Shown: positions 17,096-26,498 of the stretch, piece by piece
Position numbering within the stretch: position 1 is the stretch's first letter
Layout of the letters: every line of letters starts with the position of its first letter
Source of the DNA: Deltaproteobacteria bacterium
Lineage (GTDB): Bacteria > Desulfobacterota > Deferrisomatia > Deferrisomatales > JACRMM01
Length of the DNA stretch: 64,000 bases
NCBI GenBank assembly: GCA_016214985.1
Contig: JACRMM010000058.1
Location: 124,001 to 188,000, forward strand
Direction: 5' to 3'
Program-made: the position numbers and the translations under genes
The notes under the pieces: model-generated
The model's database searches: none
Seen by the model: the letters and a program-made list of their open reading frames with translations, nothing else
What the model was told of the DNA's origin: nothing

Positions 17096-18142
17096 ATGCA
17101 CCAAGAGGCAGGGCCCACGACGTTGGCTCCGATCATCGACCTCCACTGCCACGCCGCGGGTGTGGGGGCGGGCGGCAGCGGGTGCCTCGTGTCGGACCGG
17201 CTGCAGCGCAACTGGCGCTACCGGGTGTTTCTCCGGGCGTTCGGCGTCACCGAGGAGCTCTTGGCCGCGGCGGGCGACGGAGCGATCCTCCGGCGCCTCT
17301 CGGAGCAGCTCGCCGAATCGAACGAGGTCTCGGCCGCGGTCGTCCTGGCTCTGGACGGCGCGGTGGACGAGCACGGCGAGCTCGACCGCGGCCGTACCGA
17401 GCTCTACGTCCCCAACGAGTTCGTGGCCCGCGAGACGCTCCGGTATCCGAACCTGCTCTTCGGGGCCAGCGTGAACCCCTACCGCCGCGACGCCCGGGAG
17501 CGGCTCGAGGCCGCGGCGGAGGGAGGCGCGGTTCTCCTGAAGTGGCTCCCGCCGATCCAGGGGATCGACCCTGCGGATCCGCGCCTCGCTCCTTTCTACC
17601 GCCGGCTCGAGGAGCTCCGGCTCCCGCTCCTCGTCCACACCGGAAGCGAGCACTCCTTTACCCGAGGCCGAAACGAGCTGGGCGACCCGCAACGGCTTCG
17701 CCTGCCCCTGGAGCTCGGGGTCACGGTGATCGCCGCGCACGGGGCCGGGTCCGGCCGGACGGCGGGGCAGTCCAACCTCGCGCGCCTCCTCCCCCTCTTC
17801 GCGGAGTTCCCGAACCTCTACGCCGACATCTCGAGCCTGACCCAGGTGAACAAGAGGCGCGCCCTGCCGAGGCTGCTCGGCCATCCGACCGCCCGGGCCA
17901 GGCTCGTCTACGGGACCGACATGCCGGTGCTCGCGACCGCGCTCGTCTCGCCCCTCTTCTTTCTCCATCGACTGAACCGCGGGGCAATTCGGGAGATCCA
18001 GTCGATCGCGAACCCCTGGGAGCGGGATCTGGCCCTGAAGCGCGCCCTCGGTGTGCCGGAAGAGGTGTTTCGGAGGGGCCGGGGGCTGCTTCGGCTACCG
18101 GGGCGGCCTCGGCCCGCCGCCCACCTCGATCCGGCCCGCTGA
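17096..18142 (+). CDS. Amidohydrolase-2 family metal-dependent hydrolase
   Basis: The 348-residue protein starts at ATG 17096 behind GAAGGGGAAG. IIDLHCHAAG at residues 11-20 supplies the H-x-H metal pair. LLKWLPPIQGIDP, LLVHTGSEHS, IAAHGAG and LVYGTDMP supply the later metal and catalytic residues of the amidohydrolase_2 (ACMSD/uronate-isomerase-like) barrel. It would hydrolyse or decarboxylate a small organic substrate, not identified. It is cytoplasmic, since there is no signal peptide. It is divergent from HEPN/MNT, and the ABC transporter follows 171 bp later, so co-transcription is possible but not certain. Confidence 0.82.
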   Translation: MHQEAGPTTLAPIIDLHCHAAGVGAGGSGCLVSDRLQRNWRYRVFLRAFGVTEELLAAAGDGAILRRLSEQLAESNEVSAAVVLALDGAVDEHGELDRGRTELYVPNEFVARETLRYPNLLFGASVNPYRRDARERLEAAAEGGAVLLKWLPPIQGIDPADPRLAPFYRRLEELRLPLLVHTGSEHSFTRGRNELGDPQRLRLPLELGVTVIAAHGAGSGRTAGQSNLARLLPLFAEFPNLYADISSLTQVNKRRALPRLLGHPTARARLVYGTDMPVLATALVSPLFFLHRLNRGAIREIQSIANPWERDLALKRALGVPEEVFRRGRGLLRLPGRPRPAAHLDPAR

Positions 18143-18313
18143 TCGACGCGGATCGCGCGCACTGGGCGATCGGCAGCGGAGGTGCCACAGGGTCAGGGCC
18201 GGCCGCTCGTTCAGACGCCTGCTGTCGCAGATGGTCCTGGATCGTCCGGGTGCAACGAGGTACGTTCCCCCGGCAGCGGATCCGCGGACACCCGATCCCT
18301 GGGGGAAGTCTTG

Positions 18314-19024
18314 ATGGAACGCGACAGAGATACCTCCGGAGGCCCGTCCGCCGTCGCCCTGAAGGGGGTCACGAAGGAGTTTCGCTCCGGCCATTCCTGG
18401 ATCCGGGTGCTCGACAGGCTGGACCTCACTGTGGCGCGCGGAGAGTTCGCCGCCGTCCGCGGCCCCTCCGGGAGTGGGAAATCCACGCTCCTGGCGCTGA
18501 TCGCGGGCCTCGAGCGGCCGACGTCCGGGGAGGTGCTCCTCTTCGGGGAGGCGATCCAGGGCCTCTCGGAGGGTGCCCTGGCTCGGATTCGCCGGGACCG
18601 CGTCGGCTTCGTGTTCCAGTCGTTCCAGCTCCTCGGAAACCTCACGGCCCGGGAGAACGTGCAGCTCCCTCTTGAGATCGCCGAGCACCCCTCTCCGAGG
18701 CGGCGGGCCGACGAGCTCCTGGCTGCGGTGGGTCTTGCGGACCGCTTCCATCACTACCCGAGCCAGCTCTCGGGGGGCGAGCAGCAGCGCGTGGCCGTGG
18801 CTCGGGCCTTTGTGGGCGAACCTGCCCTCCTCCTCGCCGACGAGCCCACCGGGAACCTGGACGCGGCGAGCGGGGCAGTGATCCTCGAACTCCTCACCTC
18901 GCTGCGCGAGCGCTTCGGAACGACCCTCGTCTTGGTGACCCACAGCGATGCCGTGGCCGCGCGAGCCGACCGGTGCGTCACTCTGCGGGCCGGCCGGGTC
19001 GACCGCGACGAAGCCGCGCCGTGA
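18314..19024 (+). CDS. ABC transporter ATP-binding protein (LolD/MacB type)
   Basis: A 236-residue ATPase with Walker A GPSGSGKST near residue 51, Q-loop VFQSFQLLGNLT, signature LSGGEQQR near 152, Walker B LLLADEPTGNLDAA and switch His in VTHSD. The FQ..LLG.LTA..N pattern and length match the LolD/MacB/YbbA branch, which works with FtsX-type permeases to move lipids, lipoproteins or peptides from the inner membrane. Start ATG 18314. It overlaps the permease gene by 4 nt (GTGA), so the two form one transporter. Confidence 0.93.
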   Translation: MERDRDTSGGPSAVALKGVTKEFRSGHSWIRVLDRLDLTVARGEFAAVRGPSGSGKSTLLALIAGLERPTSGEVLLFGEAIQGLSEGALARIRRDRVGFVFQSFQLLGNLTARENVQLPLEIAEHPSPRRRADELLAAVGLADRFHHYPSQLSGGEQQRVAVARAFVGEPALLLADEPTGNLDAASGAVILELLTSLRERFGTTLVLVTHSDAVAARADRCVTLRAGRVDRDEAAP

Positions 19025-21549
19025 GGACAACGGCCTACCTTCGTCTCTCTCTCTGGGAGGCGCGAGGCGGCTGGCGCCAACTCGTCTTCTTCGTCGCCTG
19101 CCTTTCGGTCGGGGTGGGCGCCCTGGTGACCGTGGCCGGGCTCTCGGCGTCGTTAGAGGGTGCGCTTCGGTCCGACGCTCGAGAGCTCCTTGCCGCGGAC
19201 CTTGCGGCGGAGGCCCGCCGGGTAGTTCCAGCCGGAGCCGAGGCGGTGGTGAACGCGTTGGCCGGGGCTCGACGCGTCGACACCTGGGAGCTCCCCGCGC
19301 TTGCCACGACCCTCGACCGACGGGGCCGAAGCCTCCTGGTGGCGGTCAAGGCGGTCGAGGGTCCCTATCCGCTGTACGGCCGCCTGACTCTGTCTCCGCC
19401 CTCGCCCCTCGCGAGCCTGCTCGACGACACGTCGGCCGTCGTGGCGCCGGAGGTGCTTCGCCGGCTGGATCTGCGGGTCGGTGACGCCCTTGCCCTCGGA
19501 GGCAAGTCGTTCGCGATTCGCGCCACCCTGGGCGCCGAGCCGGATCGACTGGAACTGGACCTGACGCGAGGCCCGAGGGTGCTCCTTTCCGCAGCGGGCC
19601 TCGCCCGAACCGGGCTCCCCCCGACTGCGGCCCGGCTTCGCCACCGGATCCTTGTGGCCCTGCCGACCGGCCGAAACGCCCAGGTGCGGGAAGCCGCGCA
19701 GCGCCTCCGAAGGCTCTTCCCCGAATCCGGGGGGGTCCGGATCGAGACCTGGGAGGACGCCCAGCCAGACCTGCGCCGGGCGCTCCGTCGGACGCTCCCC
19801 TACCTGTCCCTCCTGGCGTTGGTCTCCCTCCTGGTCGGCGGTGTGGGGGTCTCCCAGATTCTCCGCGCCTGGCTCGCCGGCCGCCTGGACTCGGTGGCCG
19901 TGCTCCGGTGCCTGGGACTCGGGCCCTCCGCAGTGGTGAGATTGTACGGCAGCCAGGTGGTGGCCCTCTCCCTCGTGGCAGGGCTCGTCGGCGCGGGGCT
20001 CGGGCAGGCGGTCCAGTGGGCGGGGGCCCGCGCGATCCGCGTGTCGCTGGGCCTCTCCCTTGAGACCTGGCAGCCCTGGGCCCAGGCACAGGGGATCGGC
20101 CTGGGCGTCGCGACGGCGCTCCTCTTCGGCCTGCCCGCCCTGCTCAACCTGCGCCGGATTCCGCCTCTTCGGGTCCTTCGGCGGCAGGCCGAGCCCCTCC
20201 CGCTTGGCGCCGGCCTTCGGCTTGGCCAGGGGCTCACCGTGGGGCTCGGCCTCTTGGCCGCGGCCTGGCTCCAGTCGGGCTCGATCCGCCTGGGGCTCGC
20301 CTTCGGCGCCGGGGTCGTCGCGGTGGTCGGTTCCCTGGCGCTGGCCGCGGCGGCTCTTACCCGGGTCGTGGGAGGCCTCTCGGCACGTCTCGCAGGAAGC
20401 CCCTTCTGGCTACGCCACGGTCTGCGCTCGGTGGCCCGCGGCCGAGCGGATACGGTAGCGACCGTGGTGGGGCTCGGGCTCGGGGTGCTCTTGCTCACGG
20501 CCGTGTTCCTCGTGCAGGGCGGCCTCCAAGAGCAGTTGCGCACCGACTTGCCTCGGGGAGCCCCCTCGGCTTTTCTCTTCGACGTCCGGGAATCCGAGTG
20601 GCCTTCGTTAAAGGGCTTTCTGGAACGGCAAGGAGCCACCCGAACGCAGTCACAGCCGGTATTCCTCGCCCGGTTGCGGTCCGTGGACGGCCGACCCGTG
20701 GAGGCCCTGGCGGCCGAGGTGGGCGACGACCCGGAGCGGCGCTGGGCCCTGGTCCGGGAGCAGCGGCTCACCGTCTTCTCGCAGCTTCCGCCGGGCCAGG
20801 AGCTCGCGGCCGGGACGTTGTGGAGTGACTCGGGCCGGCCCGAGGTGAGCGTGGAACAGGCCTTCGCCAAGGACCTGGGGGCGCGGCTGGGGTCGCTCCT
20901 GTCCTTCGATGTGGGTGGACGACGGGTCGATCTCAAGGTCACGAGCCTTCGCCGGGTGGAGTGGAAGGCGTTCGGACTCCACTTCTTCTTGGCGGCGGAG
21001 CCGGGAGCGTTCCCGGTAGACCCCGACTTCAGGGCCGTGGAGACGCGTCTCCGGGGCGGCGGGGAGCAGGAGTTCCAGGACCGGCTGGCCGCCGCCTTTC
21101 CCGGGGTTACGCTGCTCCAGGTCCGCGACCTCTTGGACCGGGTAGGCCGCGCGCTCAGACGGGTGGGTCTCGGTGTTGAGTTCCTCGGTGCCTTCACCGC
21201 CCTGGCCGGTCTCGCGATCCTCGGGGCCGGCGCGGCGGCCACAGCGGCCCGGAGGGGAAGGGAGGCGGCGCTGCTGCGGGCGCTGGGATTGCCTCCCCGT
21301 CTCGTTGCCTTGACCCTCGCGACCGAGTTCGGGCTCCTCGGGCTCTTCGCGGGTGTCTTGGGAGCCGCCGGTGGCGCCGTCGCCGGCTGGGCTGCCCTCT
21401 CCCGGGGGTTCCAACTTGGTTGGAGGTTCCGCGCGGGCCCCCTGGCCCTCGCCGTCCTGGCGTGCACGGCCCTGACCGCCGCGGTGGGCGTCGGGGTGTG
21501 CCTGCCCGGCCTGCGCCGGAGCGTCCAGGACGCGCTTCGCGCCGAATGA
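19021..21549 (+). CDS. FtsX-type ABC transporter permease (YbbP-like)
   Basis: An 842-residue inner-membrane protein starting at GTG 19021, coupled to the ATPase. The N-terminal transmembrane segment (LVFFVACLSVGVGALVTVA) is followed by a large periplasmic domain. A block of membrane helices follows near residues 260-440 (SLLALVSLLVGGVGVSQIL is the first FtsX motif), then a second periplasmic domain, and four helices finish the C-terminus (GAFTALAGLAILGAGA; AALLRALGLPPRLV). The duplicated architecture matches YbbP/LolCE-like permeases acting with a LolD-like ATPase. It probably extracts or exports a lipid or lipophilic product. Its position just before the radical SAM/GH3 genes makes it a candidate exporter for that pathway. 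Confidence 0.9.
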   Translation: MRTTAYLRLSLWEARGGWRQLVFFVACLSVGVGALVTVAGLSASLEGALRSDARELLAADLAAEARRVVPAGAEAVVNALAGARRVDTWELPALATTLDRRGRSLLVAVKAVEGPYPLYGRLTLSPPSPLASLLDDTSAVVAPEVLRRLDLRVGDALALGGKSFAIRATLGAEPDRLELDLTRGPRVLLSAAGLARTGLPPTAARLRHRILVALPTGRNAQVREAAQRLRRLFPESGGVRIETWEDAQPDLRRALRRTLPYLSLLALVSLLVGGVGVSQILRAWLAGRLDSVAVLRCLGLGPSAVVRLYGSQVVALSLVAGLVGAGLGQAVQWAGARAIRVSLGLSLETWQPWAQAQGIGLGVATALLFGLPALLNLRRIPPLRVLRRQAEPLPLGAGLRLGQGLTVGLGLLAAAWLQSGSIRLGLAFGAGVVAVVGSLALAAAALTRVVGGLSARLAGSPFWLRHGLRSVARGRADTVATVVGLGLGVLLLTAVFLVQGGLQEQLRTDLPRGAPSAFLFDVRESEWPSLKGFLERQGATRTQSQPVFLARLRSVDGRPVEALAAEVGDDPERRWALVREQRLTVFSQLPPGQELAAGTLWSDSGRPEVSVEQAFAKDLGARLGSLLSFDVGGRRVDLKVTSLRRVEWKAFGLHFFLAAEPGAFPVDPDFRAVETRLRGGGEQEFQDRLAAAFPGVTLLQVRDLLDRVGRALRRVGLGVEFLGAFTALAGLAILGAGAAATAARRGREAALLRALGLPPRLVALTLATEFGLLGLFAGVLGAAGGAVAGWAALSRGFQLGWRFRAGPLALAVLACTALTAAVGVGVCLPGLRRSVQDALRAE

Positions 21550-21658
21550 GGGGAGGGTGTTGGGTGTGACGTGCCCGGGCGACAAGAGAAAGCTCTCGGG
21601 ACGACCTTTCGCGATCCGGCAGGAGCGGGGCTCTTGCCGCCCACGAGGAGGCGCTGTG

Positions 21659-23005
21659 ATGAACTCGGTTTCGCCTTCCCCTCGCCGCGGGCTCCGCGTT
21701 GCTCTCCTCTCGCCTCGGGGGCCGCTCTACAAGCACGGCTCGGGGATCTGGAAGAAGTCGCTCCGGTACATGCCGCTCACGCTCACGACCCTCGCCGCCC
21801 TCGTGCCCGAGGAGCTGGGAGCAGAGCTTCGGCTCTTCGAGGAGGGGATCGACGACATCCCCCTGGACCTCGAGGCGGACCTCGTGGGCCTCAGCGTGAT
21901 CACCGGCTCGGCGACAAGGTCCTACGAGCTCGCCGACCACTTCCGCTCGCGCGGCCTCCCGGTCGTGCTGGGCGGCGTGCACCCGACGCTCCTGCCCGAC
22001 GAGGCCGCGGCCCACGCGGACGCGGTGGTCGTGGGCTACGCGGAGGAGACCTGGCCCGAGCTCCTGCGCGACTTCGCGGCGGGCTGCCTGAAGCCCCGCT
22101 ACGACATGGCGCCGGACTTTCGCCTGGAGAACGTGCCGATCCCCCGGCGCGACCTCCTCCCGGCCGACCACTACTTCACCCGCCACACGATCGAGGCCAC
22201 CCGGGGGTGCAACCACAACTGCGAGTTCTGCGTGGTCCCCACCGCGTGGGGCGGGCCCCGGCAGCGGCCGGTGGCCGAGGTGCTCGCCGAGGTCCGGGCG
22301 ATGAACCCCAAGAAGCTCCTCTTCCTCGACCTGAATCTCGTGGCCAACCCCGACTACGCCAGGGAGCTCTTCCGCGCCCTGGCGCCGCTCGGGATCCGCT
22401 GGGGCGGGCTCTCCACGATCGACATCGCCTTCGACGACGAACTCCTGGACCTGGCCGCAGCGGGCGGGTGTCGGGGCCTCCTCATCGGGTTCGAGTCCCT
22501 CTCCCAGGCCTCGCTCGCCGAGACCCGCAAGCTCTTCAACACCACGCGGGACTACGGGGACGCCATGCGCCGGTTCCACGACCGAAAGATCGCCATCATG
22601 GCGTGCTTCGTCTTCGGCTTCGACCACGACACCCGAGACTCCTTCGCCGAGACCGCGGAGCTCGCCATCGAGGCGCGCATCGACCTGCCCCGGTTCGCGA
22701 TCGTCACGCCCTTTCCGGGCACGCCGCTCTTCCGGCGCCTCAAGGCCGACGGCCGGATCCTCACCGAGGACTGGGACCTCTACGACGCCCAGCACGTGGT
22801 CTTCCGGCCGGCCCGGATGACCCCGGAGGAGCTGTTGCGGGGCACGGAATGGGCCTGGAAGAAGGTCTACGGCCTCTCGTCGATCGCCAAACGGCTCCTG
22901 GGCGCCTGGGTCCAGCCCTGGGTCTCCCTGCCGGCGAACCTGGGCTACCGCTTCTATGCTCGGAACCTCCACCGCTTCTATACCTGCCGCGGGGCGCCGG
23001 TATGA
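21659..23005 (+). CDS. B12-binding domain radical SAM protein 1
   Basis: A 448-residue enzyme starting at ATG 21659 behind GAGGAGG. The N-terminal Rossmann-like cobalamin domain spans about residues 12-150 (LGGVHPTLLPDEAAAHADAV). The radical SAM barrel carries the cluster motif CNHNCEFC at 184-191. LLIGFESLSQ and VTPFPGTPLFRRL are conserved in class B methyltransferases. It would bind a 4Fe-4S cluster, SAM and cobalamin and probably methylate or rearrange an unactivated carbon. The substrate is unknown; neighbouring GH3 and phospholipid genes suggest a lipid or acyl conjugate. It has a paralogue 214 bp downstream and a relic third copy at 28197. Confidence 0.9.
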   Translation: MNSVSPSPRRGLRVALLSPRGPLYKHGSGIWKKSLRYMPLTLTTLAALVPEELGAELRLFEEGIDDIPLDLEADLVGLSVITGSATRSYELADHFRSRGLPVVLGGVHPTLLPDEAAAHADAVVVGYAEETWPELLRDFAAGCLKPRYDMAPDFRLENVPIPRRDLLPADHYFTRHTIEATRGCNHNCEFCVVPTAWGGPRQRPVAEVLAEVRAMNPKKLLFLDLNLVANPDYARELFRALAPLGIRWGGLSTIDIAFDDELLDLAAAGGCRGLLIGFESLSQASLAETRKLFNTTRDYGDAMRRFHDRKIAIMACFVFGFDHDTRDSFAETAELAIEARIDLPRFAIVTPFPGTPLFRRLKADGRILTEDWDLYDAQHVVFRPARMTPEELLRGTEWAWKKVYGLSSIAKRLLGAWVQPWVSLPANLGYRFYARNLHRFYTCRGAPV

Positions 23006-23219
23006 AGATCGGGCGTAAGGGGCGTGACGATGAACCGTCCAAGACCCGGGGCGGTCGGGGGGCTCCCCGGGGCGCGAGGCAGGCCGTTTCGGGTCGCGAG
23101 CCCGACGGAGCCGCTTCCGCCCGGTGCCACCGATCGTGCACAGCAGGGGCGAGACCTCGAGAGATCCCGACTCGCCGGAGGGGAGGCCCCCGACCGCCCC
23201 TGGCGCCAAGGTTGCGCCC

Positions 23220-24617
23220 ATGAGGGTCACCCTCGTCCAGCCTTGCCTGGGCCGGCGGGTGGGGGAGCCTACCATCCGCAGCTGGCAGATGGAGCCCCTG
23301 GCGCCCGCGGTCCTGGCGGCGCTGACCCCGCATGACGTGGACCTGTCGTTCCACGACGACCGCATGGTGCCCGTCCCCTTCGATGAGCCCACAGACCTCG
23401 TGGCGCTGAGCGTCGAGACCTACACGGCCCGGCGCGCCTACCAGATCGCTTCCGAGTACCGCAAGCGCGGCGTGCCGGTCGTCATGGGGGGCTTCCACGC
23501 GACGCTCGTCCCCGACGAGGTGGCGCGCTACGCCGAGGCCGTGGTCGTGGGCGAGGCCGAGGAGCTCTGGCCCCGGGTGGTGGACGACGCGCGCAGCGGC
23601 CGGCTCCAGCCTCTGTACCAAAGCCCGGGCCGTCCGTCGCTGGCCGGGGTTTCGCCGGACCGCAGCCTCTTCGCCGGCAAGCGTTATCTTTCGGTGGCGC
23701 TGGCAGAGGCCGGCCGGGGCTGCCGCTTCGGCTGCGAGTTCTGCGCCGTCCAGACGTTCTTCGGCCGCTCGCGCTCCTGGCGGCCCGTGGACGAGGTGGT
23801 GGCCGAGGTCCGAGGGCTCGCGAAACCGCTCGTCTTCTTCGTGGACGACAACATCGCCGCCGATCTGGACCGGGCGAAGGAGCTCCTCGCGGCCCTCGTG
23901 CCCTTGAAGATCCGGTGGGTGAGCCAGGCCAGCCTCGACGCCGCTCACGACGAGGAGTTCCTCGCGCTCGCCCGGGCGAGCGGGTGCCAGGGACTGCTGG
24001 TCGGCTTCGAGACCCTGGAGCCGAGCGAGCTCGCCCGGATGAACAAGACCTTCAACGCCCAGAACGGCGGCTACGCTGAGGCGCTGGCCAACCTGCGGCG
24101 CCACCGCATCCGCCTCTACGCGACCTTCCTCTTCGGGTACGACGGCCAAGGCCCGGGGGCCTTCCGGGAGACGCTGGCGTTCGCGCTGCACCACAAGTTC
24201 TACCTGGCCGCGTTCAACCACGTGACCCCCTTCCCGGGCACGCCCCTCTATGGGAGGCTCGAGCGGGAGGGAAGGCTGCTGTTCGACCGCTGGTGGCTCG
24301 ACCCGGGCTACCGCTATGGGATGCTCCCCTTCACCCCGGAGGGCCCGTCGGCCCTGAGCGCCCAGGAGGTGGCCGACCGGTGCGTGGAGGCCCGCTCGGC
24401 CTTCTTCGGCGTGGGCTCCATCTTGCGCCGGGCCCTGGACTTTCAGGTGAACTGCGCGAGCCCCTTCATGGGGGCGAGCTTCCTCGGCATCAACTACCTG
24501 ATGCGGCGCGAGGTGCTCCAACGCCGAGGCCTGCCCCTTGGCGACGAGGGGTTCCGGGGGCCGCTCCTCCCGGTGGACGGAGCGGCGCCGGAGCGCCCGG
24601 CCGGGAGCGCCGGGTGA
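23220..24617 (+). CDS. B12-binding domain radical SAM protein 2
   Basis: A 465-residue paralogue of the preceding enzyme. It starts MRVTLVQPCLGRRVGEPT at ATG 23220. The B12-type domain reads VVMGGFHATLVPDEVARYA, the cluster motif CRFGCEFC lies at residues 168-175, and the barrel contains LLVGFETLEP and VTPFPGTPLYGRL. The C-terminus ASFLGINYLMRREVL is a helical lid found in this subfamily. Two such enzymes in series suggest two consecutive or two similar modifications of one product. Its stop overlaps the start of the next gene (GTGA), so it is co-translated with the acetyltransferase-like protein. Confidence 0.9.
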   Translation: MRVTLVQPCLGRRVGEPTIRSWQMEPLAPAVLAALTPHDVDLSFHDDRMVPVPFDEPTDLVALSVETYTARRAYQIASEYRKRGVPVVMGGFHATLVPDEVARYAEAVVVGEAEELWPRVVDDARSGRLQPLYQSPGRPSLAGVSPDRSLFAGKRYLSVALAEAGRGCRFGCEFCAVQTFFGRSRSWRPVDEVVAEVRGLAKPLVFFVDDNIAADLDRAKELLAALVPLKIRWVSQASLDAAHDEEFLALARASGCQGLLVGFETLEPSELARMNKTFNAQNGGYAEALANLRRHRIRLYATFLFGYDGQGPGAFRETLAFALHHKFYLAAFNHVTPFPGTPLYGRLEREGRLLFDRWWLDPGYRYGMLPFTPEGPSALSAQEVADRCVEARSAFFGVGSILRRALDFQVNCASPFMGASFLGINYLMRREVLQRRGLPLGDEGFRGPLLPVDGAAPERPAGSAG

Positions 24618-25723
24618 GCGAGTTCGAGTTCCGATTGGCAGGCGACGAGGACGACGAGGACCTCCGGCGCCTGATGGTCGAGAACCCGGTGCCCGGCCGG
24701 GTGACCCTCTCCTACGAGCGGGAGCCGGACTACTTCGCCGGCTGTGGCCCCCTGGGCTCCTTCTGGCAGGTGCTGCTCGTCCGGCACCGTTCGACCGGTA
24801 CCCTCGCCGGCGTGGGCTGCCGTGCCAGCCGGCCCCTTTTCGTCAACGGCCGGGTGGAAGAGGTCGGCTACCTGGGCCACCTCCGAGTGGACCGGCGCTT
24901 CCGGGGCCGGTGGCTCGTGCCCCGGGCCTTTCGAGAGCTCCGGGCGCTCCACGAGGACCGCCCGGTCGCAGGGTATGTGACCACCATCGTGGAGGACAAC
25001 GCCGAGGCCTTGGGGGTGCTGGTGGACCGCGCCCGGGGCCCCATTCCCGGCTACCGGCCGGTCGGGCTCCTCCACACCCTCGCGCTGGCGGCGAAGCCGC
25101 CGCGAAGCGGGAGCCGAGGCCCCTGTGAGGTCCGCTGGGGCCACGACGTCGCCCTCGCGGACGTCACCTCGTTCCTGGCCGAGTCCGGAGGAAGGCGGCA
25201 GTTCTTCCCTCTCTTTCGGGAGGAGGACTTCGCGCCCGGCTCGCCCGTCACCCGGGGCTTCCGGCTGGAGGACCTGGCGGTCGCGCTCCGCGGCAGGGAG
25301 GTGGCGGGGGTCCTGGGCCTGTGGGACCAGTCCGGGTACAAGCAGACCGTTGTGCGGGGCTACGGCACGGCGCTTCGGTGGGCCAGGCCGCTCGTCAACG
25401 CGGTCTCCGGCCCCTTGGGCTACCCGCGACTCCCCCCGGTGGGCAGCCCTCTTCGGGCCGGGTTCGGGAGCTTTCGGTGCGTGGACGGCGACGACCCGGC
25501 GGTCTGGAGGGTCCTCTTGGCGCACGTGCTCGGCCGGGCCCGCGACCGGGGGCTGTCCTATGTCATGGTCGGCCTGATGGAGGGCGATCCCCTCCTGTCC
25601 ACGACCCGAAGCCTTCCCCACGTGGAGTACCGAAGCCGCCTCTACACGGTGTCCTGGGACGACGGAGGATTTCATGCTCGGCTTGACGGACGGGCGGCGC
25701 ACGTGGAAATTGCGGCGCTGTGA
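24614..25723 (+). CDS. GNAT-family acetyltransferase-like protein
   Basis: A 369-residue protein starting at GTG 24614, overlapping the radical SAM stop. The N-terminal half looks like a GNAT fold: YLGHLRVDRRFRGRW resembles motif A, the acetyl-CoA pyrophosphate loop, and is followed by VTTIVEDNAEALG. The C-terminal half (from about residue 175) seems to be a second, degenerate GNAT-like lobe (DLAVALRGREVAGVLGLWDQ). Tandem-GNAT proteins of this size transfer acyl groups to amines. The substrate is not visible. It overlaps the following gene by 50 bp, indicating tight coupling in the cluster. Confidence 0.72.
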   Translation: MSEFEFRLAGDEDDEDLRRLMVENPVPGRVTLSYEREPDYFAGCGPLGSFWQVLLVRHRSTGTLAGVGCRASRPLFVNGRVEEVGYLGHLRVDRRFRGRWLVPRAFRELRALHEDRPVAGYVTTIVEDNAEALGVLVDRARGPIPGYRPVGLLHTLALAAKPPRSGSRGPCEVRWGHDVALADVTSFLAESGGRRQFFPLFREEDFAPGSPVTRGFRLEDLAVALRGREVAGVLGLWDQSGYKQTVVRGYGTALRWARPLVNAVSGPLGYPRLPPVGSPLRAGFGSFRCVDGDDPAVWRVLLAHVLGRARDRGLSYVMVGLMEGDPLLSTTRSLPHVEYRSRLYTVSWDDGGFHARLDGRAAHVEIAAL

Positions 25724-26498
25724 GACGCTGCCCGAGGTCGGCGAACCGCCGGCGCTCGACCCTCCATCCCTGGTATCGAGTCGCCTCGAGGGGCGGGTGG
25801 TGCGCCGCCACGACCTTCCCTCAGGAACGCGCCGAGGGATGTGGGGGCTCCTGACCCAACACTTCGTCAACGCGGAGCGGCAGCGGTTCGACCGCGATCT
25901 GGACGAGAAGGAGTGGGTGGTTCTCCTGGAAGACCCCGACTCGGGCAGACTTCGGGGGTTCTCGACCATCCAGAGGATCGAGGCGCGCATCGGCGGCCGC
26001 CCCGCGGTGGCCTACTACTCCGGCGACACGATCGTGCAGCAGGGGTTCTGGGGAGAGAGGGTGCTGCCGATTCTCTGGTCCCGCCACGTGTTCGGACTGG
26101 CCTCGGCCGAGCCGACGCCTGCCTACTGGTTCCTGATCTCCTCCGGATACAAGACCTACCGGTTCCTCCCGGTCTTCTTCCGGGAGTTCTACCCCCGGTG
26201 GGACCGGCCCACGCCCTCGGAGGCGAAGCGGCTCCTGGACGCCTTCGGGCGTCTCAAGTTCTCCGGAGAGTACGACCCCGCGAGGGGCGTCGTGAGCTTC
26301 GCGGAGCCGGCGCCGTTGCGGCGGGGCGTGGCGGACCTCACCGCTGGGCGCCTCGCGGACCCCCACGTGGCCTTCTTTGCCGCCGCAAACCCCGGCCACG
26401 AGCGAGGCGACGAGCTCGCCTGCCTCACCGAGCTCTGCGCTGCCAACGTCACCCCGGCCGGCCGCCGTGCCCTGGGCCTGCCGAGGCTGCGGGGATGA
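25674..26498 (+). CDS. GNAT-like hypothetical protein
   Basis: A 274-residue protein starting at ATG 25674 with GGAGG upstream, 50 bp inside the preceding gene. It shows VVLLEDPDSGRLRGFSTIQR and YYSGDTIVQQGFWGERVLP, which resemble the beta-strand core of acyl-CoA N-acyltransferases without a clear acyl-CoA loop. The tail FAAANPGHERGDELACL is reminiscent of small-molecule N-acyltransferases. I do not recognise a specific family. The ATGA overlap with the GH3 gene downstream shows it belongs to the same translational unit. Confidence 0.6.
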   Translation: MLGLTDGRRTWKLRRCETLPEVGEPPALDPPSLVSSRLEGRVVRRHDLPSGTRRGMWGLLTQHFVNAERQRFDRDLDEKEWVVLLEDPDSGRLRGFSTIQRIEARIGGRPAVAYYSGDTIVQQGFWGERVLPILWSRHVFGLASAEPTPAYWFLISSGYKTYRFLPVFFREFYPRWDRPTPSEAKRLLDAFGRLKFSGEYDPARGVVSFAEPAPLRRGVADLTAGRLADPHVAFFAAANPGHERGDELACLTELCAANVTPAGRRALGLPRLRG